The position numbers and the translations under genes are program-made. A stretch of 64,000 bases of DNA, taken from assembly GCA_003170475.1 (NCBI GenBank), contig PMZI01000062.1, positions 19,971 to 83,970 on the forward strand, read 5' to 3'. This DNA comes from Ignavibacteriota bacterium. Lineage in GTDB: Bacteria > Bacteroidota > Ignavibacteria > UBA10030. Below, piece after piece: positions 15,962-24,365 of this stretch (the stretch's first letter is position 1; every line of letters starts with the position of its first letter). Below the pieces are notes generated by a model. The model had not been told where the DNA came from, ran no database searches, and saw only the letters and a program-made list of their open reading frames with translations.

Positions 15962-16753
15962 ATGGATCTCGGTCTCAAGAACAAAGTAGCTCTCGTTGCT
16001 GCGGCAAGCCACGGTTTGGGGCGGGCCTCGGCGTTCGCGTTGGCCCGTGAAGGTGCACATCTTGTCATCTGCTCGCGAAAAGAAGAAAGTGTGAAGGTCA
16101 CAGCGGACGAAATTCGGGCGAAGACAGGAGCAAAAGTCATCGGTGTGGTGGCAGACGTCAGCAAGAAGGTCGATATTCAACGCTTCGTTCAGGCGGCGAT
16201 CAGCGAATTTGGCACAGTGCACGTGCTTGTGAACAATGCCGGAGGTCCGCCGACAGGACAAATCCTCTCGATGTCGGAGGAGGAGTGGGAAAAAGGAATT
16301 CAGCTGACGTTGATGAGCGTGATTCGCCTTGTCCGCGAAGTGCTTCCCTTCATGGAGAAACAGCAGTGGGGGAGAATCGTCAGCATTGTTTCCATCGCTG
16401 CAAAACAACCGATCAACGAACTTCTCATCTCTTCGACGCTTCGACCCGGCATCCTTGGCCTGTCAAAAGTGCTTTCGAACCAGTACGCGAAAGGTAGCAT
16501 CACGGTGAACACGGTGTGTCCGGGATTGATCCTCACGAGGAGGCAGGAAGAATTGAGTGTCTCGCGTGCAGCTGATAAGAAAATGACGCTCGAGGAATAC
16601 CTGGCGGACAACGCCAAAGCAATCCCGGCGGGAAGACTCGGCACACCTGAGGAAATTGGAAATGTGGTGGCGTTTCTTGCTTCAGAACAGGCGAGCTACA
16701 TTAATGGCGTGAATCTTCTGGTGGATGGAGGGTCGGCCAGGGGAATTCATTGA
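15962..16753 (+). CDS. Short-chain dehydrogenase/reductase of a Tyr-less subfamily
   Basis: 263 residues with the SDR Rossmann fold: a cofactor motif written AAASHGLGRA (residues 13-22) in place of TGxxxGIG, NNAGGPP (about 91-97), VSIVSIAA around the catalytic-Ser strand, and NTVCPGLILT and the closing VDGGSARG. The catalytic YxxxK is replaced by S157-S-T-L-R161. A group of bacterial SDRs annotated as 3-oxoacyl-ACP-reductase-like has the same LSNALR-type replacement, so this is a family trait rather than local decay, but ordinary reductase chemistry is doubtful. It probably binds NAD(P). Convergent with folA. Confidence 0.85.
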   Translation: MDLGLKNKVALVAAASHGLGRASAFALAREGAHLVICSRKEESVKVTADEIRAKTGAKVIGVVADVSKKVDIQRFVQAAISEFGTVHVLVNNAGGPPTGQILSMSEEEWEKGIQLTLMSVIRLVREVLPFMEKQQWGRIVSIVSIAAKQPINELLISSTLRPGILGLSKVLSNQYAKGSITVNTVCPGLILTRRQEELSVSRAADKKMTLEEYLADNAKAIPAGRLGTPEEIGNVVAFLASEQASYINGVNLLVDGGSARGIH

Positions 16754-16827
16754 ATTGCGATCTTCGATTTCCGATGGATGATTGTAATTACTCCGATCGC
16801 CCGTTCCGTCGTTTGAATCGAAATTGT

Positions 16828-17295
16828 TTACACTATTCTCGCGTAATCCTCGAACGAAAACCCTTCGTGTTGCTCTCTTGAAACAAGTCGGAACACCGAT
16901 CCTATGAGGTGTTCATACGGCGGAAAAAACGTATCCCCCCGTATTTTTCTCTCTACGATGGTCAGTCGCAACTCGGATGCCGAACTCAGGAGTTGCGCAA
17001 AGATCTGCCCGCCGCCGATGACATAAACGTCTCCTTCATCTTTCACGGCCTCCAGAGCAGCCGCAATGGTTGGGTATGTTTCGACGCCATCGAGAGGGTG
17101 GGAGGAGAGAATAACGTTGCGGCGATTCGTGAGAGGACTGCTCAGGGTCTCAAACGATCCGCGACCCATGAGTACGGGGTGCCCCATCGTAAGCTTCTTG
17201 AATCGCTGCATATCTTCAGGAATATCCCAGGGAACCGTCCGGTCTTTGCCGATGACGCGATCCCGTGTGAGTGCGGCGATGAGGATGAGGTTCAT
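16828..17295 (-). CDS. folA: Dihydrofolate reductase
   Basis: 155 residues. NLILIAALTRDRVIGKD is the typical N-terminal strand, VPWDIPEDMQRFKK holds the Trp and acidic substrate-binding residues, and GHPVLMGRGSFETL and VYVIGGGQIF bind NADPH. It reduces dihydrofolate to tetrahydrofolate. The ATG at 17295 matches the family start; a longer ORF would run back into palindromes upstream. It lies 93 bases downstream of thyX on the same strand, with a hairpin and T-run (17321-17303 on the minus strand) shortly before its start, so expression may be attenuated. Confidence 0.94.
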   Translation of the reverse strand: MNLILIAALTRDRVIGKDRTVPWDIPEDMQRFKKLTMGHPVLMGRGSFETLSSPLTNRRNVILSSHPLDGVETYPTIAAALEAVKDEGDVYVIGGGQIFAQLLSSASELRLTIVERKIRGDTFFPPYEHLIGSVFRLVSREQHEGFSFEDYARIV

Positions 17296-17306
17296 GGGGG
17301 CGAGAA

Positions 17307-17375
17307 AACCTTCCGAAGGTTCACTGGATTGCCAAGGCACCTTCGGAAGGTGCGGATGGGGCTCACCTTCTGAAG
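17307..17375. repeat. Three ACCTTCnGAAGGT-type palindromes between thyX and folA
   Basis: AACCTTCCGAAGGTT (17307-17321), GCACCTTCGGAAGGTGC (17337-17353) and a decayed CACCTTCTGAAG (17364-17375), centred about 31 and 25 bases apart. Each of the first two forms a perfect stem with a three-base loop in RNA. On the minus strand the one nearest folA is followed by TTTTCT. Confidence 0.75.
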
Positions 17376-17388
17376 ACGCGCGTGGGGT

Positions 17389-18312
17389 TTACTTCCACGG
17401 AATTGGAATGCTGAGTAATATGAGCTTTGCTTCGAGGTCTTCTCGTTCGCGGTTACGTTTGATTTCCTGCCCCAGTGGCGGAAGAATGCCGAATTTCATA
17501 GCCAACTCTCGGGCCTGTTCAGGATTGCCGGACTGGATTGCCCGGATGACGTCGATTTCCAGACGTGTAAGGTTTGAGCCGCGAAGCCTATAGTCGATGA
17601 AGGCTTCCCAAACGGTGGGGCACCATCGCTTCACGATCTCGTGACCGATGACATTCGCATACGAACGGATCTCAAACTGCGCGTGAGGATGCATCCGCAG
17701 CAAGAGGAAGTGCAACAGGTTGTGCAGGTCGATTTTCCAATAAGCTTCCGTGTACGTTGAGAGTGGAAGATCTTTTCGCGCCTGCTCCCGCGCAATTCCT
17801 TTCTCGACCCGCTCGTTGTACACCCGTCGCGAAAAATCCTGAAGCTCCTGTTCCTGTTGGCTGAGCTGCGTCCCCAGTCCGATTTCTAGAAAGCCCTCGC
17901 TTCCTTGCTTATTGTCTTTTGACTGCTGTCGCCATTCCGTTGGGGATGTTCGCTGTGATGCATCAATCGCGAGAGAGTAGCGCGTCGAATATTCGTTGAT
18001 GTTCGCTGTCCGATGCCGGATCCATTGCCGCCAGCAGTCCATGGGCACGCGCAGGTGGAGCTTGATCTCGGCCATCTCGAACGGCGTCGTGTGGTTGTGG
18101 CGAAGCAAATAGCGAATGAGACCGCGGTCTTCATTCACCTTCTTCGTCCCTTTTCCGTACGAGACACGCGCTGCCTGGACGATCGATTCGTCGCATCCCA
18201 TGTAATCGACAACCCTGACGAAACCATCATCGAGGACCTTGAAGGGGTCACCGAGAACCTTGTCCAGTTCTTCGACGACCGGCCGCTGAAGTTTCTCTGC
18301 TTTCTGCTCCAT
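17389..18312 (-). CDS. thyX: FAD-dependent thymidylate synthase
   Basis: 307 residues with the ThyX signature RHRTANINEYSTRY (from residue 99). It methylates dUMP using methylene-tetrahydrofolate, FADH2 and NADPH, and releases tetrahydrofolate rather than dihydrofolate. It is longer than the minimal 220-residue ThyX, as in many FCB members, with a C-terminal extension ending in the charged LGQEIKRNREREDLEAK region. The ATG at 18312 has AGGAG upstream. folA follows downstream, separated by three palindromes; ThyX genomes often lack or keep only a minor DHFR, so the pairing is notable. Confidence 0.95.
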   Translation of the reverse strand: MEQKAEKLQRPVVEELDKVLGDPFKVLDDGFVRVVDYMGCDESIVQAARVSYGKGTKKVNEDRGLIRYLLRHNHTTPFEMAEIKLHLRVPMDCWRQWIRHRTANINEYSTRYSLAIDASQRTSPTEWRQQSKDNKQGSEGFLEIGLGTQLSQQEQELQDFSRRVYNERVEKGIAREQARKDLPLSTYTEAYWKIDLHNLLHFLLLRMHPHAQFEIRSYANVIGHEIVKRWCPTVWEAFIDYRLRGSNLTRLEIDVIRAIQSGNPEQARELAMKFGILPPLGQEIKRNREREDLEAKLILLSIPIPWK

Positions 18313-18351
18313 ACTCTCCTGTGAATTATTCGTTCGTGCTCTCCTGCGTGC

Positions 18352-20028
18352 CTACTTCAGTTGGTCTGCAAGCGGAAACGACGGTGCGATATCCGTCGGA
18401 ATATCTGTCATCTTGTCGATCGCAGCCTTCATCTCCGGTTTCATCATCACGTACTGATCAAAAAGCGCTTTGGCTTTCTCGTAGCTTCCTTCGGCCTGAA
18501 TAGTCATGATATGAGCCGTCAGCCGCTGTGTGGCATCTTTGATCTTGGCGAAGTTGACTTTGAATCTCCCTGTAGCGGCGCTGTGCTCAAATGCGCCAAG
18601 GTCCGCCAGGTAATTGAACTGCAATGCCATCCCCTTGCCGTGCGCGTCGCTGATGCCGAACCGGATGGACCGGAATGCGCTTGCCAGGTAGGTGACATAC
18701 ATCGGCTCCTCCATCGATTTTGGGACGACCCCTCTGTCGATCAAATACTGCAAGGCAAAGAGCCCCGAGATATCAGCTTTCGCTTCTTCGAGAGCCGATC
18801 CGAGTTCCTTCATCTGCTGGCGGACGGTCGTTTGCTTTCCGTCAATCGTGAGCGTATGAGGTCCGAGTCCATGCATCAATTCGTGAGCGAGGATGTGCGT
18901 GAAGAACGGCTCAAACGCTATCATGGACTGTTGACTGGAATCAACAGCGATCTTTGCGATGGGAACAAGAGCCTTCTGGAACTTTGCTTCGGTGACATTC
19001 CTCAGCATGACCCGCTTGCTTCCTTTTTCGCGCGTGACGCGCTCGTCATTCGGAAGATTAAATGCTGCGGTCTGGACGCCGGCTCGGGATTCTCCGCCGA
19101 CAAGGACCTCATCCACAACACGAATAGGGGCCGATGCTCCGAGTTTGGGATTTCTGTACTTGGGAAGTATGGGAAGATTGTTCTCAACATCCTGCAGTTG
19201 TTTCGCGAACATTGCCAGCTTGTTCGTCTCTTCATCATTGCGAAGCGTGATAAATGCCTCAAAGGCCGCTTTGTAATTGAACAGATCGTCCATGTACACT
19301 TCATACGGGCCGATCGTCGGCTCAATGGGGCTGTCGAGATCCATCCAGGCGATATCGCTCGCATAGTAGTCATTGCTGAGAAACGCATCTGCGCGCTTCG
19401 TCAGAAACGCCTTAAGGCTGGAGTTCGTGGTGAGTGCTGCAGCCTCATTCAGCAGTTTGGCGGCCGGTTCGAGCAGGTCCTTGTACTCTTCATTGTAGGG
19501 GACGGCCTTCAGCTTCCGGTCAGCATCACGACGCACGGTATAGAAAAATCCCGTTGCCTTCTGCTTTTCTGCCTCGGGAAGTTTTTCCGCCCAGGCGTTG
19601 AACTCTTCCTTCGTCATGTCCTCGGGATAGTAGTTCGCAACCGCCGGACGTTTCGGGACGCCGTCGATGAATGCGTCTTCGTGGTCGACCGTTGACCATG
19701 GTCCCATGTTCAGTTTGAAGTACTTTAACCGGAGTAGTCCCTCCGGGGTTGCGTCCGCTTCGAGTTTCTGTTGAAGCGCTTCGTTGCCGCTCCACACCTG
19801 GCGCAGATAGATCTTGTCGATGATCTTCGATGCCTCGAGCAGTTTGGCGAGCGCTTTTCGGTCGCCGTCGCTCAGCTTTGAAACATCGGCAGTGATTTCA
19901 ACGGGGGCGAAGCGGTTGATCTTCGCTTCGAGGTTGGATAATTTCTTTGTTTCCATTTCAGATTTTTTGCATCCGGCTGTGAATGTGACGGCGGCCAGAA
20001 GAACGAGGCCTGTGATCAGGATTTTCAT
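18352..20028 (-). CDS. Zinc peptidase lipoprotein, M49 (dipeptidyl-peptidase III)-like
   Basis: 558 residues. The N-terminal lipoprotein signal ends in the lipobox FTAGC. The metal site reads HELMHGLGPH, followed about 30 residues on by EEAKADISGLFAL, whose Glu would be the third ligand. This pattern belongs to bacterial proteins annotated as M49/DPP III-family or Zn-dependent hydrolases, although here the motif is HExxH rather than HEXXGH. Probably a periplasmic exo- or oligopeptidase on the cell surface or the inner leaflet of the outer membrane. The start at 20028 is set by the signal peptide; the longer ORF adds unrelated residues. Downstream of thyX's promoter side, same strand. Confidence 0.8.
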   Translation of the reverse strand: MKILITGLVLLAAVTFTAGCKKSEMETKKLSNLEAKINRFAPVEITADVSKLSDGDRKALAKLLEASKIIDKIYLRQVWSGNEALQQKLEADATPEGLLRLKYFKLNMGPWSTVDHEDAFIDGVPKRPAVANYYPEDMTKEEFNAWAEKLPEAEKQKATGFFYTVRRDADRKLKAVPYNEEYKDLLEPAAKLLNEAAALTTNSSLKAFLTKRADAFLSNDYYASDIAWMDLDSPIEPTIGPYEVYMDDLFNYKAAFEAFITLRNDEETNKLAMFAKQLQDVENNLPILPKYRNPKLGASAPIRVVDEVLVGGESRAGVQTAAFNLPNDERVTREKGSKRVMLRNVTEAKFQKALVPIAKIAVDSSQQSMIAFEPFFTHILAHELMHGLGPHTLTIDGKQTTVRQQMKELGSALEEAKADISGLFALQYLIDRGVVPKSMEEPMYVTYLASAFRSIRFGISDAHGKGMALQFNYLADLGAFEHSAATGRFKVNFAKIKDATQRLTAHIMTIQAEGSYEKAKALFDQYVMMKPEMKAAIDKMTDIPTDIAPSFPLADQLK

Positions 20029-20136
20029 GATCTGTTCCAAAAAGGGAGTGGAGGAAAGTGGACGGCACTGCGCGTCAGGACAGAAGAATCTAATAGTTAA
20101 TGGATGGAGAATCAAGAGAACGGTTTTGGCCACCCA

Positions 20137-21267
20137 CTACATGCCCTCGAGCTTGATTTTTGTATAAGACCGAGTCTCGATGTCCACAACCCAGAAATTC
20201 GCACCGTCCCAGGCAAGGCCGGTTGAAGAGAAAACAGGATTCCGATTCTCGTTGGCCGGGTTCATCGTGAGTTGGTCGAGCGCGACAATCCGGTTATCAA
20301 AGGATGCATCGCGACAATAGAAGATGCTTGTGCCGTTTGAAGAGACGTCACTGGGCATTCCGATGAAACTGGGAGTCTCTGAAAACCAACTGGTAACCTC
20401 GCCAGTGTGGGGGTTGATGATCCCGGCCTGCTGATTGCCGGAAGAGGTCCACCAGAAGCCGTAGAGTTCCCCTCTGTGAGCCACGATGGTCGCCAAGGTT
20501 TTGCCTGGCGTCGAAATGGTTTTGGTTGAATCTACGCGGAGGGTCGTCAAATCCAGCGCCACCAGTCGTTGCGTGAAGTAGTCATCACCACTCCGGTAAT
20601 ACGAATACGCGGTGTCTCCAGCGACTGTGAATGCCAGAAAGTACTGACTTCTGTCGTACGGTGGACTGAAATTCAGCTTGAGTGACACACGTTGACCGGT
20701 GGCGGTATCTATCCGGGCGATCTCTTGAAATTCGAGCGCGAGAAGTGAGCCTCGGTGAAAAGAAAGAAAGAAGAATGGGGGGTCGAAGTTGCCATCCGAT
20801 TGCCGGATTTGTTTCAGTATCTTTCCGACACCCGGCGGTGTTCGAACTGCTAACTCGTTTGAGAAATTCCTTTCGCCGGTTCCGAAGTGTGCTGCGACGC
20901 GGAATGAGTAGTCGGTGCTGTAGTCCAAACGGGGTTTCGACTGAAAGTATATTGGGACCACCCTTCCGTACGATTGCGTCGGAGCAGCGTATGAGCCAGC
21001 TAAGGTATCAATATCATAGTACACCGGGGTTGTGGAGGTGCGTGCCTGGAGAGTGAGGGAAGAAATGTTTCTCCACAGTTCCTTTCGGGTCGGACGATCG
21101 ATAAGAATTTCGACACGCTGATAGCCATTCTGATCTATAGAGATCTGCGGTGTCCAATCTGTAGTGCTCGAATAGACAGGCGTGAGCGGGAGTTTCTCCG
21201 TGCAACCGGAAAAGAGAATGGCAGACAGGAAAAATGCGAGGCCCGCAGGCGCGATCTTAGAATTCAT
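20137..21267 (-). CDS. Lipoprotein with probable beta-propeller, unknown function
   Basis: 376 residues. The lipobox LFSGC near residue 22 marks a lipoprotein. A fibronectin-like stretch (about 50-140) is followed by repeated four-strand blades, e.g. GSLLALEFQEIARIDTATG, GELYGFWWTSSG and LAWDGANFWVVD, resembling SMP30/glutaminyl-cyclase-type propellers. No catalytic residues recognised. It overlaps the end of the upstream outer-membrane protein gene by 11 bases, so the pair is probably translated together and may form one envelope complex. Confidence 0.75.
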   Translation of the reverse strand: MNSKIAPAGLAFFLSAILFSGCTEKLPLTPVYSSTTDWTPQISIDQNGYQRVEILIDRPTRKELWRNISSLTLQARTSTTPVYYDIDTLAGSYAAPTQSYGRVVPIYFQSKPRLDYSTDYSFRVAAHFGTGERNFSNELAVRTPPGVGKILKQIRQSDGNFDPPFFFLSFHRGSLLALEFQEIARIDTATGQRVSLKLNFSPPYDRSQYFLAFTVAGDTAYSYYRSGDDYFTQRLVALDLTTLRVDSTKTISTPGKTLATIVAHRGELYGFWWTSSGNQQAGIINPHTGEVTSWFSETPSFIGMPSDVSSNGTSIFYCRDASFDNRIVALDQLTMNPANENRNPVFSSTGLAWDGANFWVVDIETRSYTKIKLEGM

Positions 21268-22180
21268 ACGAGACCCCCAGGCTGATGCCAGCTCCCGAAA
21301 GGTCGAGAGATGTGGGCTGCTCTGTTTCCCACCAGCGCCCGACTGGTGTCAGATACCACAATTGGTGCAGCAGGTGACTATTGATGAACCCATTCCCGGG
21401 AGATATGATAAGGCCGAAGTAGCCGGCTGCCTCACCCAATTGCGCCTCGAATGTTCCGGGTCCCCCAATCGACGTACCATACGAGTAAGCATAGACATCC
21501 GTCTCAGAGCCGCGCCCGCGCAAATTTTTCAGGGTTAACCATCGGTATTCAATTCGAGGAACGATGCTCAACCTTCCGAACGCACTAAAATGTGCCTCAA
21601 TGTGTGCATGTACGCCCAGTGCTGATTCTTTTAGATTGGCAGAGAACAAATAGGCATCAGGAGTCGATTGGAAATTTGCCTGAAAATCAAGGTTGGCGGG
21701 GTATCGGATGATGGATGCACCGGCAGAGAGACTGAGATCATCGTCAAGTGTGTAGGCATAGGCTAGGCCGGCGCCGAAATGAAACGAACTCAGCCACATG
21801 GTCTGAAAGTAGGATTGACTGTAGCTTGATGTCGATACATTGTGGAAATCCATCACACCTTCTGTGTGTAGCCAGCCGGCAACAATGGTAACGGAAAATG
21901 AGGAGAATACCCGATAGCTTGCTTCGAGTTGATAGGTCAAGTCACCGTTGATCTGATCCAGACTGCCACTTGGGTTTCGGTAAGCCGGATTATACCGTAT
22001 CGCCTCCTGAACGAGCAGGAGGGACTCGTTGTATTTTTTCCAGGGAGCATAATGGTAGGAACCGGAAGCAGACAGGGAAAGCCTGCTTAGGGAAAGCCAC
22101 GATTCGTCGCCCTGCTGGGCGAGAAGATTGTTGAAAGCAAGAAGGAACGTGAGGCAAACAACGAAGGCACTGCGTGCCAC
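21257..22180 (-). CDS. Outer-membrane beta-barrel protein, unknown function
   Basis: 307 residues with a signal peptide (cleavage near NLLAQQG) and a series of amphipathic aromatic strands up to the C-terminal SLGVSYEF, ending in Phe as barrel proteins do. Likely a 10-12-stranded barrel; no family recognised. Coupled by overlap to the downstream lipoprotein, which suggests a barrel/lipoprotein pair. Confidence 0.7.
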   Translation of the reverse strand: MARSAFVVCLTFLLAFNNLLAQQGDESWLSLSRLSLSASGSYHYAPWKKYNESLLLVQEAIRYNPAYRNPSGSLDQINGDLTYQLEASYRVFSSFSVTIVAGWLHTEGVMDFHNVSTSSYSQSYFQTMWLSSFHFGAGLAYAYTLDDDLSLSAGASIIRYPANLDFQANFQSTPDAYLFSANLKESALGVHAHIEAHFSAFGRLSIVPRIEYRWLTLKNLRGRGSETDVYAYSYGTSIGGPGTFEAQLGEAAGYFGLIISPGNGFINSHLLHQLWYLTPVGRWWETEQPTSLDLSGAGISLGVSYEF

Positions 22181-22203
22181 TGTCTGCTCCTCTCAGGATC
22201 CTA

Positions 22204-22245
22204 AGATCCCGAAACCCGCAACTCAAAACTCATAACTCCCGCTAC
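22204..22245. repeat. Short-period CGAAACCCGCAACTC/CATAACTC repeat in a spacer
   Basis: The spacer between the outer-membrane gene and agmatine deiminase contains tandem imperfect units (CGCAACTC, AAAACTC, CATAACTC) with about an 8-base period. Its low-complexity style resembles the ATCGGAAATC-type repeats at 35505-35551 and 36050-36093. Confidence 0.55.
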
Positions 22246-22248
22246 GAA

Positions 22249-23325
22249 CTACACCGCCGGCTGTTGCTGCGTCAGACAATGTAATGTACCAAATCCGTAG
22301 ACAAGATCAACCGCATGGATGCCTACCACCGGCCGATCAGTTATCAGCTCCGAGAGAATTCCCAGCGCTTTCCGGTCATTCGGATCATTGAATGTTGGCA
22401 CGATGACTGCCGCGTTGCTGATGTAGAAATTCGCGTAGCTGGCCGGGAGCCGAATCCCGTCGATGTGCAACGGCGCAGGCATCGGCAGCGGAACGACCTG
22501 AATTTTCGATCCGTCCTCAAGCCGCATTCCCTCGAGCCGTTCACGGTTCTCATTCAGCGGTCTATAGTTGATGTCGTTCGCGTTGGATTCCTGGATTAGC
22601 ACAACAATATCGCGTTTCACAAACCGGCAAATATCGTCGATGTGGCCGTGGGTGTCGTCTCCGACAACGCCGTGTCCGAGCCAGAGGACGTTCGTAACTC
22701 CCAGGTTGTTTTTCAGCGCCTGATCGACGTCGGATTTTCCGAAGCCCGGATTGCGAACCTGGACCTTCGTGTCGAGGAGGCATTCCTCCGTCGTCAGCAC
22801 TGTCCCCGTTCCATTCACGTCGATACTCCCGCCTTCGAGAACGAAATCCTTCGTGCCGATCTTCGCCGGGAGTAACTTCACACCGAGTTTCTTTGCAGCT
22901 TTCGGCGGCACCGCATCATCCTTTTTCCAATCGGGATATCGTGACCACGCGGTAAATCGGAATCGAACAACAGCCACTTCGGTTTTCGGGTCTGTCCTCT
23001 TGACGAATATTGGACCGAAATCGCGCGTCCAGCCGCGGTTTGTCGGATAGTTGAAGAACTCCACCATCTTCAGATCGACACCGATTCTCTTCAGAACACT
23101 TTTTGCCTGTCTTTGAATATCCGGAACAGCGATAACGCGAACGATCTCACCTTGGGAGATCTTGCGCACCATCTCGCCGAATACCCACGGAATGGGGGCG
23201 AACTTTCCCGGCCAGTCAGTCTTGTTGTGCGGCCAGCCAATCCAGGTGGCTTCATGTCTTTCCCACTCGGCGGGCATTCGATAGCCCAATGCGGACGGAG
23301 TCTTTTCCATCGCTTTCTTATTCAT
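22249..23325 (-). CDS. aguA: Agmatine deiminase
   Basis: About 358 residues of the PPADI family: MPAEWERHEATWIGWPHN at the N-terminus, NRGWTRDFGPIFV, FVLEGGSIDVNGTG, GHIDDICRF with catalytic His, and the nucleophile Cys in TLHCLTQQ near the C-terminus. It converts agmatine to N-carbamoylputrescine plus ammonia. The start at 23325 overlaps the end of aguB by eight bases, and the two should be translated together, giving the two-step route to putrescine. Confidence 0.95.
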   Translation of the reverse strand: MNKKAMEKTPSALGYRMPAEWERHEATWIGWPHNKTDWPGKFAPIPWVFGEMVRKISQGEIVRVIAVPDIQRQAKSVLKRIGVDLKMVEFFNYPTNRGWTRDFGPIFVKRTDPKTEVAVVRFRFTAWSRYPDWKKDDAVPPKAAKKLGVKLLPAKIGTKDFVLEGGSIDVNGTGTVLTTEECLLDTKVQVRNPGFGKSDVDQALKNNLGVTNVLWLGHGVVGDDTHGHIDDICRFVKRDIVVLIQESNANDINYRPLNENRERLEGMRLEDGSKIQVVPLPMPAPLHIDGIRLPASYANFYISNAAVIVPTFNDPNDRKALGILSELITDRPVVGIHAVDLVYGFGTLHCLTQQQPAV

Positions 23326-24229
23326 TGTTCGGTGGAACCGCATCGAGGAAGCGGTGTGTCATTCCTTCGTAGGCATCGATTCTTCGATCGCGCAGGAACG
23401 GCCAGTTGCGGCGAATGTCTTCGAGGTGAACGAGATCGACGTCCGCCATGAGGATTTCCTCTTTCTCAATCGATCCTTCCGAAAGCAGCACTCCTTGCGG
23501 ATCGGCAATGAACGAAGAGCCCCAGAACTCAATCCCGGCGCTCGTCTTGTTCGGCTTCTCGAGTCCGATTCTGTTGACCGCCGCGACATAGATTCCATTT
23601 GCGATAGCATGGCCTCGCTGGACTGTCTGCCACGCATCACGTTGTGCCTCGCCGTGCTGTTTCTTTTCGAGAGGATGCCAGCCGATAGCCGTGGGGTAAA
23701 AGAGGATGGACGCACCCTGCATTGCAGAGAGTCGTGCGCCCTCGGGATACCACTGATCCCAGCAGATCATTGTGCTGATGCGGCCGACCCTGGTGTCGAA
23801 TGCCTGGAAACCGAGATCTCCGGGAGTGAAATAGAACTTCTCATAGTATGAAGGGTCATCCGGGATGTGCATCTTGCGGTACAATCCTACCATCTGGCCG
23901 TTGGAATCAATGATGGCTGCGCTGTTGTGATAAATTCCGGGTGCTCTTCGCTCGAACAGGGGAGCAATGATGACGATTTTCAGTTTCTTCGCGAGCTTTT
24001 CGATGACTTTTGTCGTCGGACCGGGAATCGGCTCTGCAAGGTCGAAAAGAGCTGCATCCTCAACCTGGCAGAAGTACTGCGAAAGGAAAAGCTCCGGGAG
24101 ACAGACAATGTGTGCTCCGGCATCAGCTGCCTCCTCAATCTTCAAGGCAGCTTTTCTAAGGTTCTTGTCCGGGTCGGTGCCGAGTGCCATTTGTACAAGT
24201 CCGACGGAGAATTTCTTTGGAGTCGGCAT
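23318..24229 (-). CDS. aguB: N-carbamoylputrescine amidase (nitrilase superfamily)
   Basis: 303 residues with the nitrilase triad: Glu46 (CLPELF), Lys119 (YRKMHIPDD) and Cys156 (ICWDQWYPE). The last motif and the length are characteristic of carbamoylputrescine amidases. It releases putrescine, CO2 and ammonia from the product of the adjacent agmatine deiminase. It is the first gene of the two-gene operon and has a promoter-like pair at 24267-24295. No arginine decarboxylase is seen in the window, so agmatine must come from elsewhere. Confidence 0.94.
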   Translation of the reverse strand: MPTPKKFSVGLVQMALGTDPDKNLRKAALKIEEAADAGAHIVCLPELFLSQYFCQVEDAALFDLAEPIPGPTTKVIEKLAKKLKIVIIAPLFERRAPGIYHNSAAIIDSNGQMVGLYRKMHIPDDPSYYEKFYFTPGDLGFQAFDTRVGRISTMICWDQWYPEGARLSAMQGASILFYPTAIGWHPLEKKQHGEAQRDAWQTVQRGHAIANGIYVAAVNRIGLEKPNKTSAGIEFWGSSFIADPQGVLLSEGSIEKEEILMADVDLVHLEDIRRNWPFLRDRRIDAYEGMTHRFLDAVPPNNE

Positions 24230-24266
24230 GAGGATTGCTTCCCTTTAAATGAAATTTGTGACGACA

Positions 24267-24295
24267 AAAGTACCTCAATCTGGTCTGAGAAGCAA
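24267..24295 (-). promoter_or_regulatory. Promoter of the aguBA operon
   Basis: On the minus strand: TTGCTT (24295-24290), 17 bases, TACTTT (24272-24267), about 40 bases upstream of the aguB ATG. Confidence 0.5.
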
Positions 24296-24320
24296 GATTA
24301 TGGCTGAGGTGTCGTGCTTC

Positions 24321-24349
24321 TTGACAAAGATGGCAATACTTACGATAAT
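24321..24349 (+). promoter_or_regulatory. Promoter of the DUF2085 gene cluster
   Basis: TTGACA (24321-24326), 17 bases, GATAAT (24344-24349). The ATG is only about 17 bases beyond the -10, leaving a leader just long enough for AGGAG at 24356-24360. Confidence 0.65.
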
Positions 24350-24365
24350 GACACCAGGAGTTTCC

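Noticed and set aside
16754..16827. GCGATC/GATCGC inverted repeat between the SDR and folA genes
   Set aside because: The loop is too long and there is no T-run; not convincing as a terminator.
18361..19695. 444-codon plus-strand ORF
   Set aside because: It is antisense to the M49-like peptidase and shows no recognisable domain.
22395..22413. Sigma54-like GG-N10-GC match on the plus strand
   Set aside because: It is antisense within agmatine deiminase, lacks the T of the -12 element and has no gene downstream on that strand.
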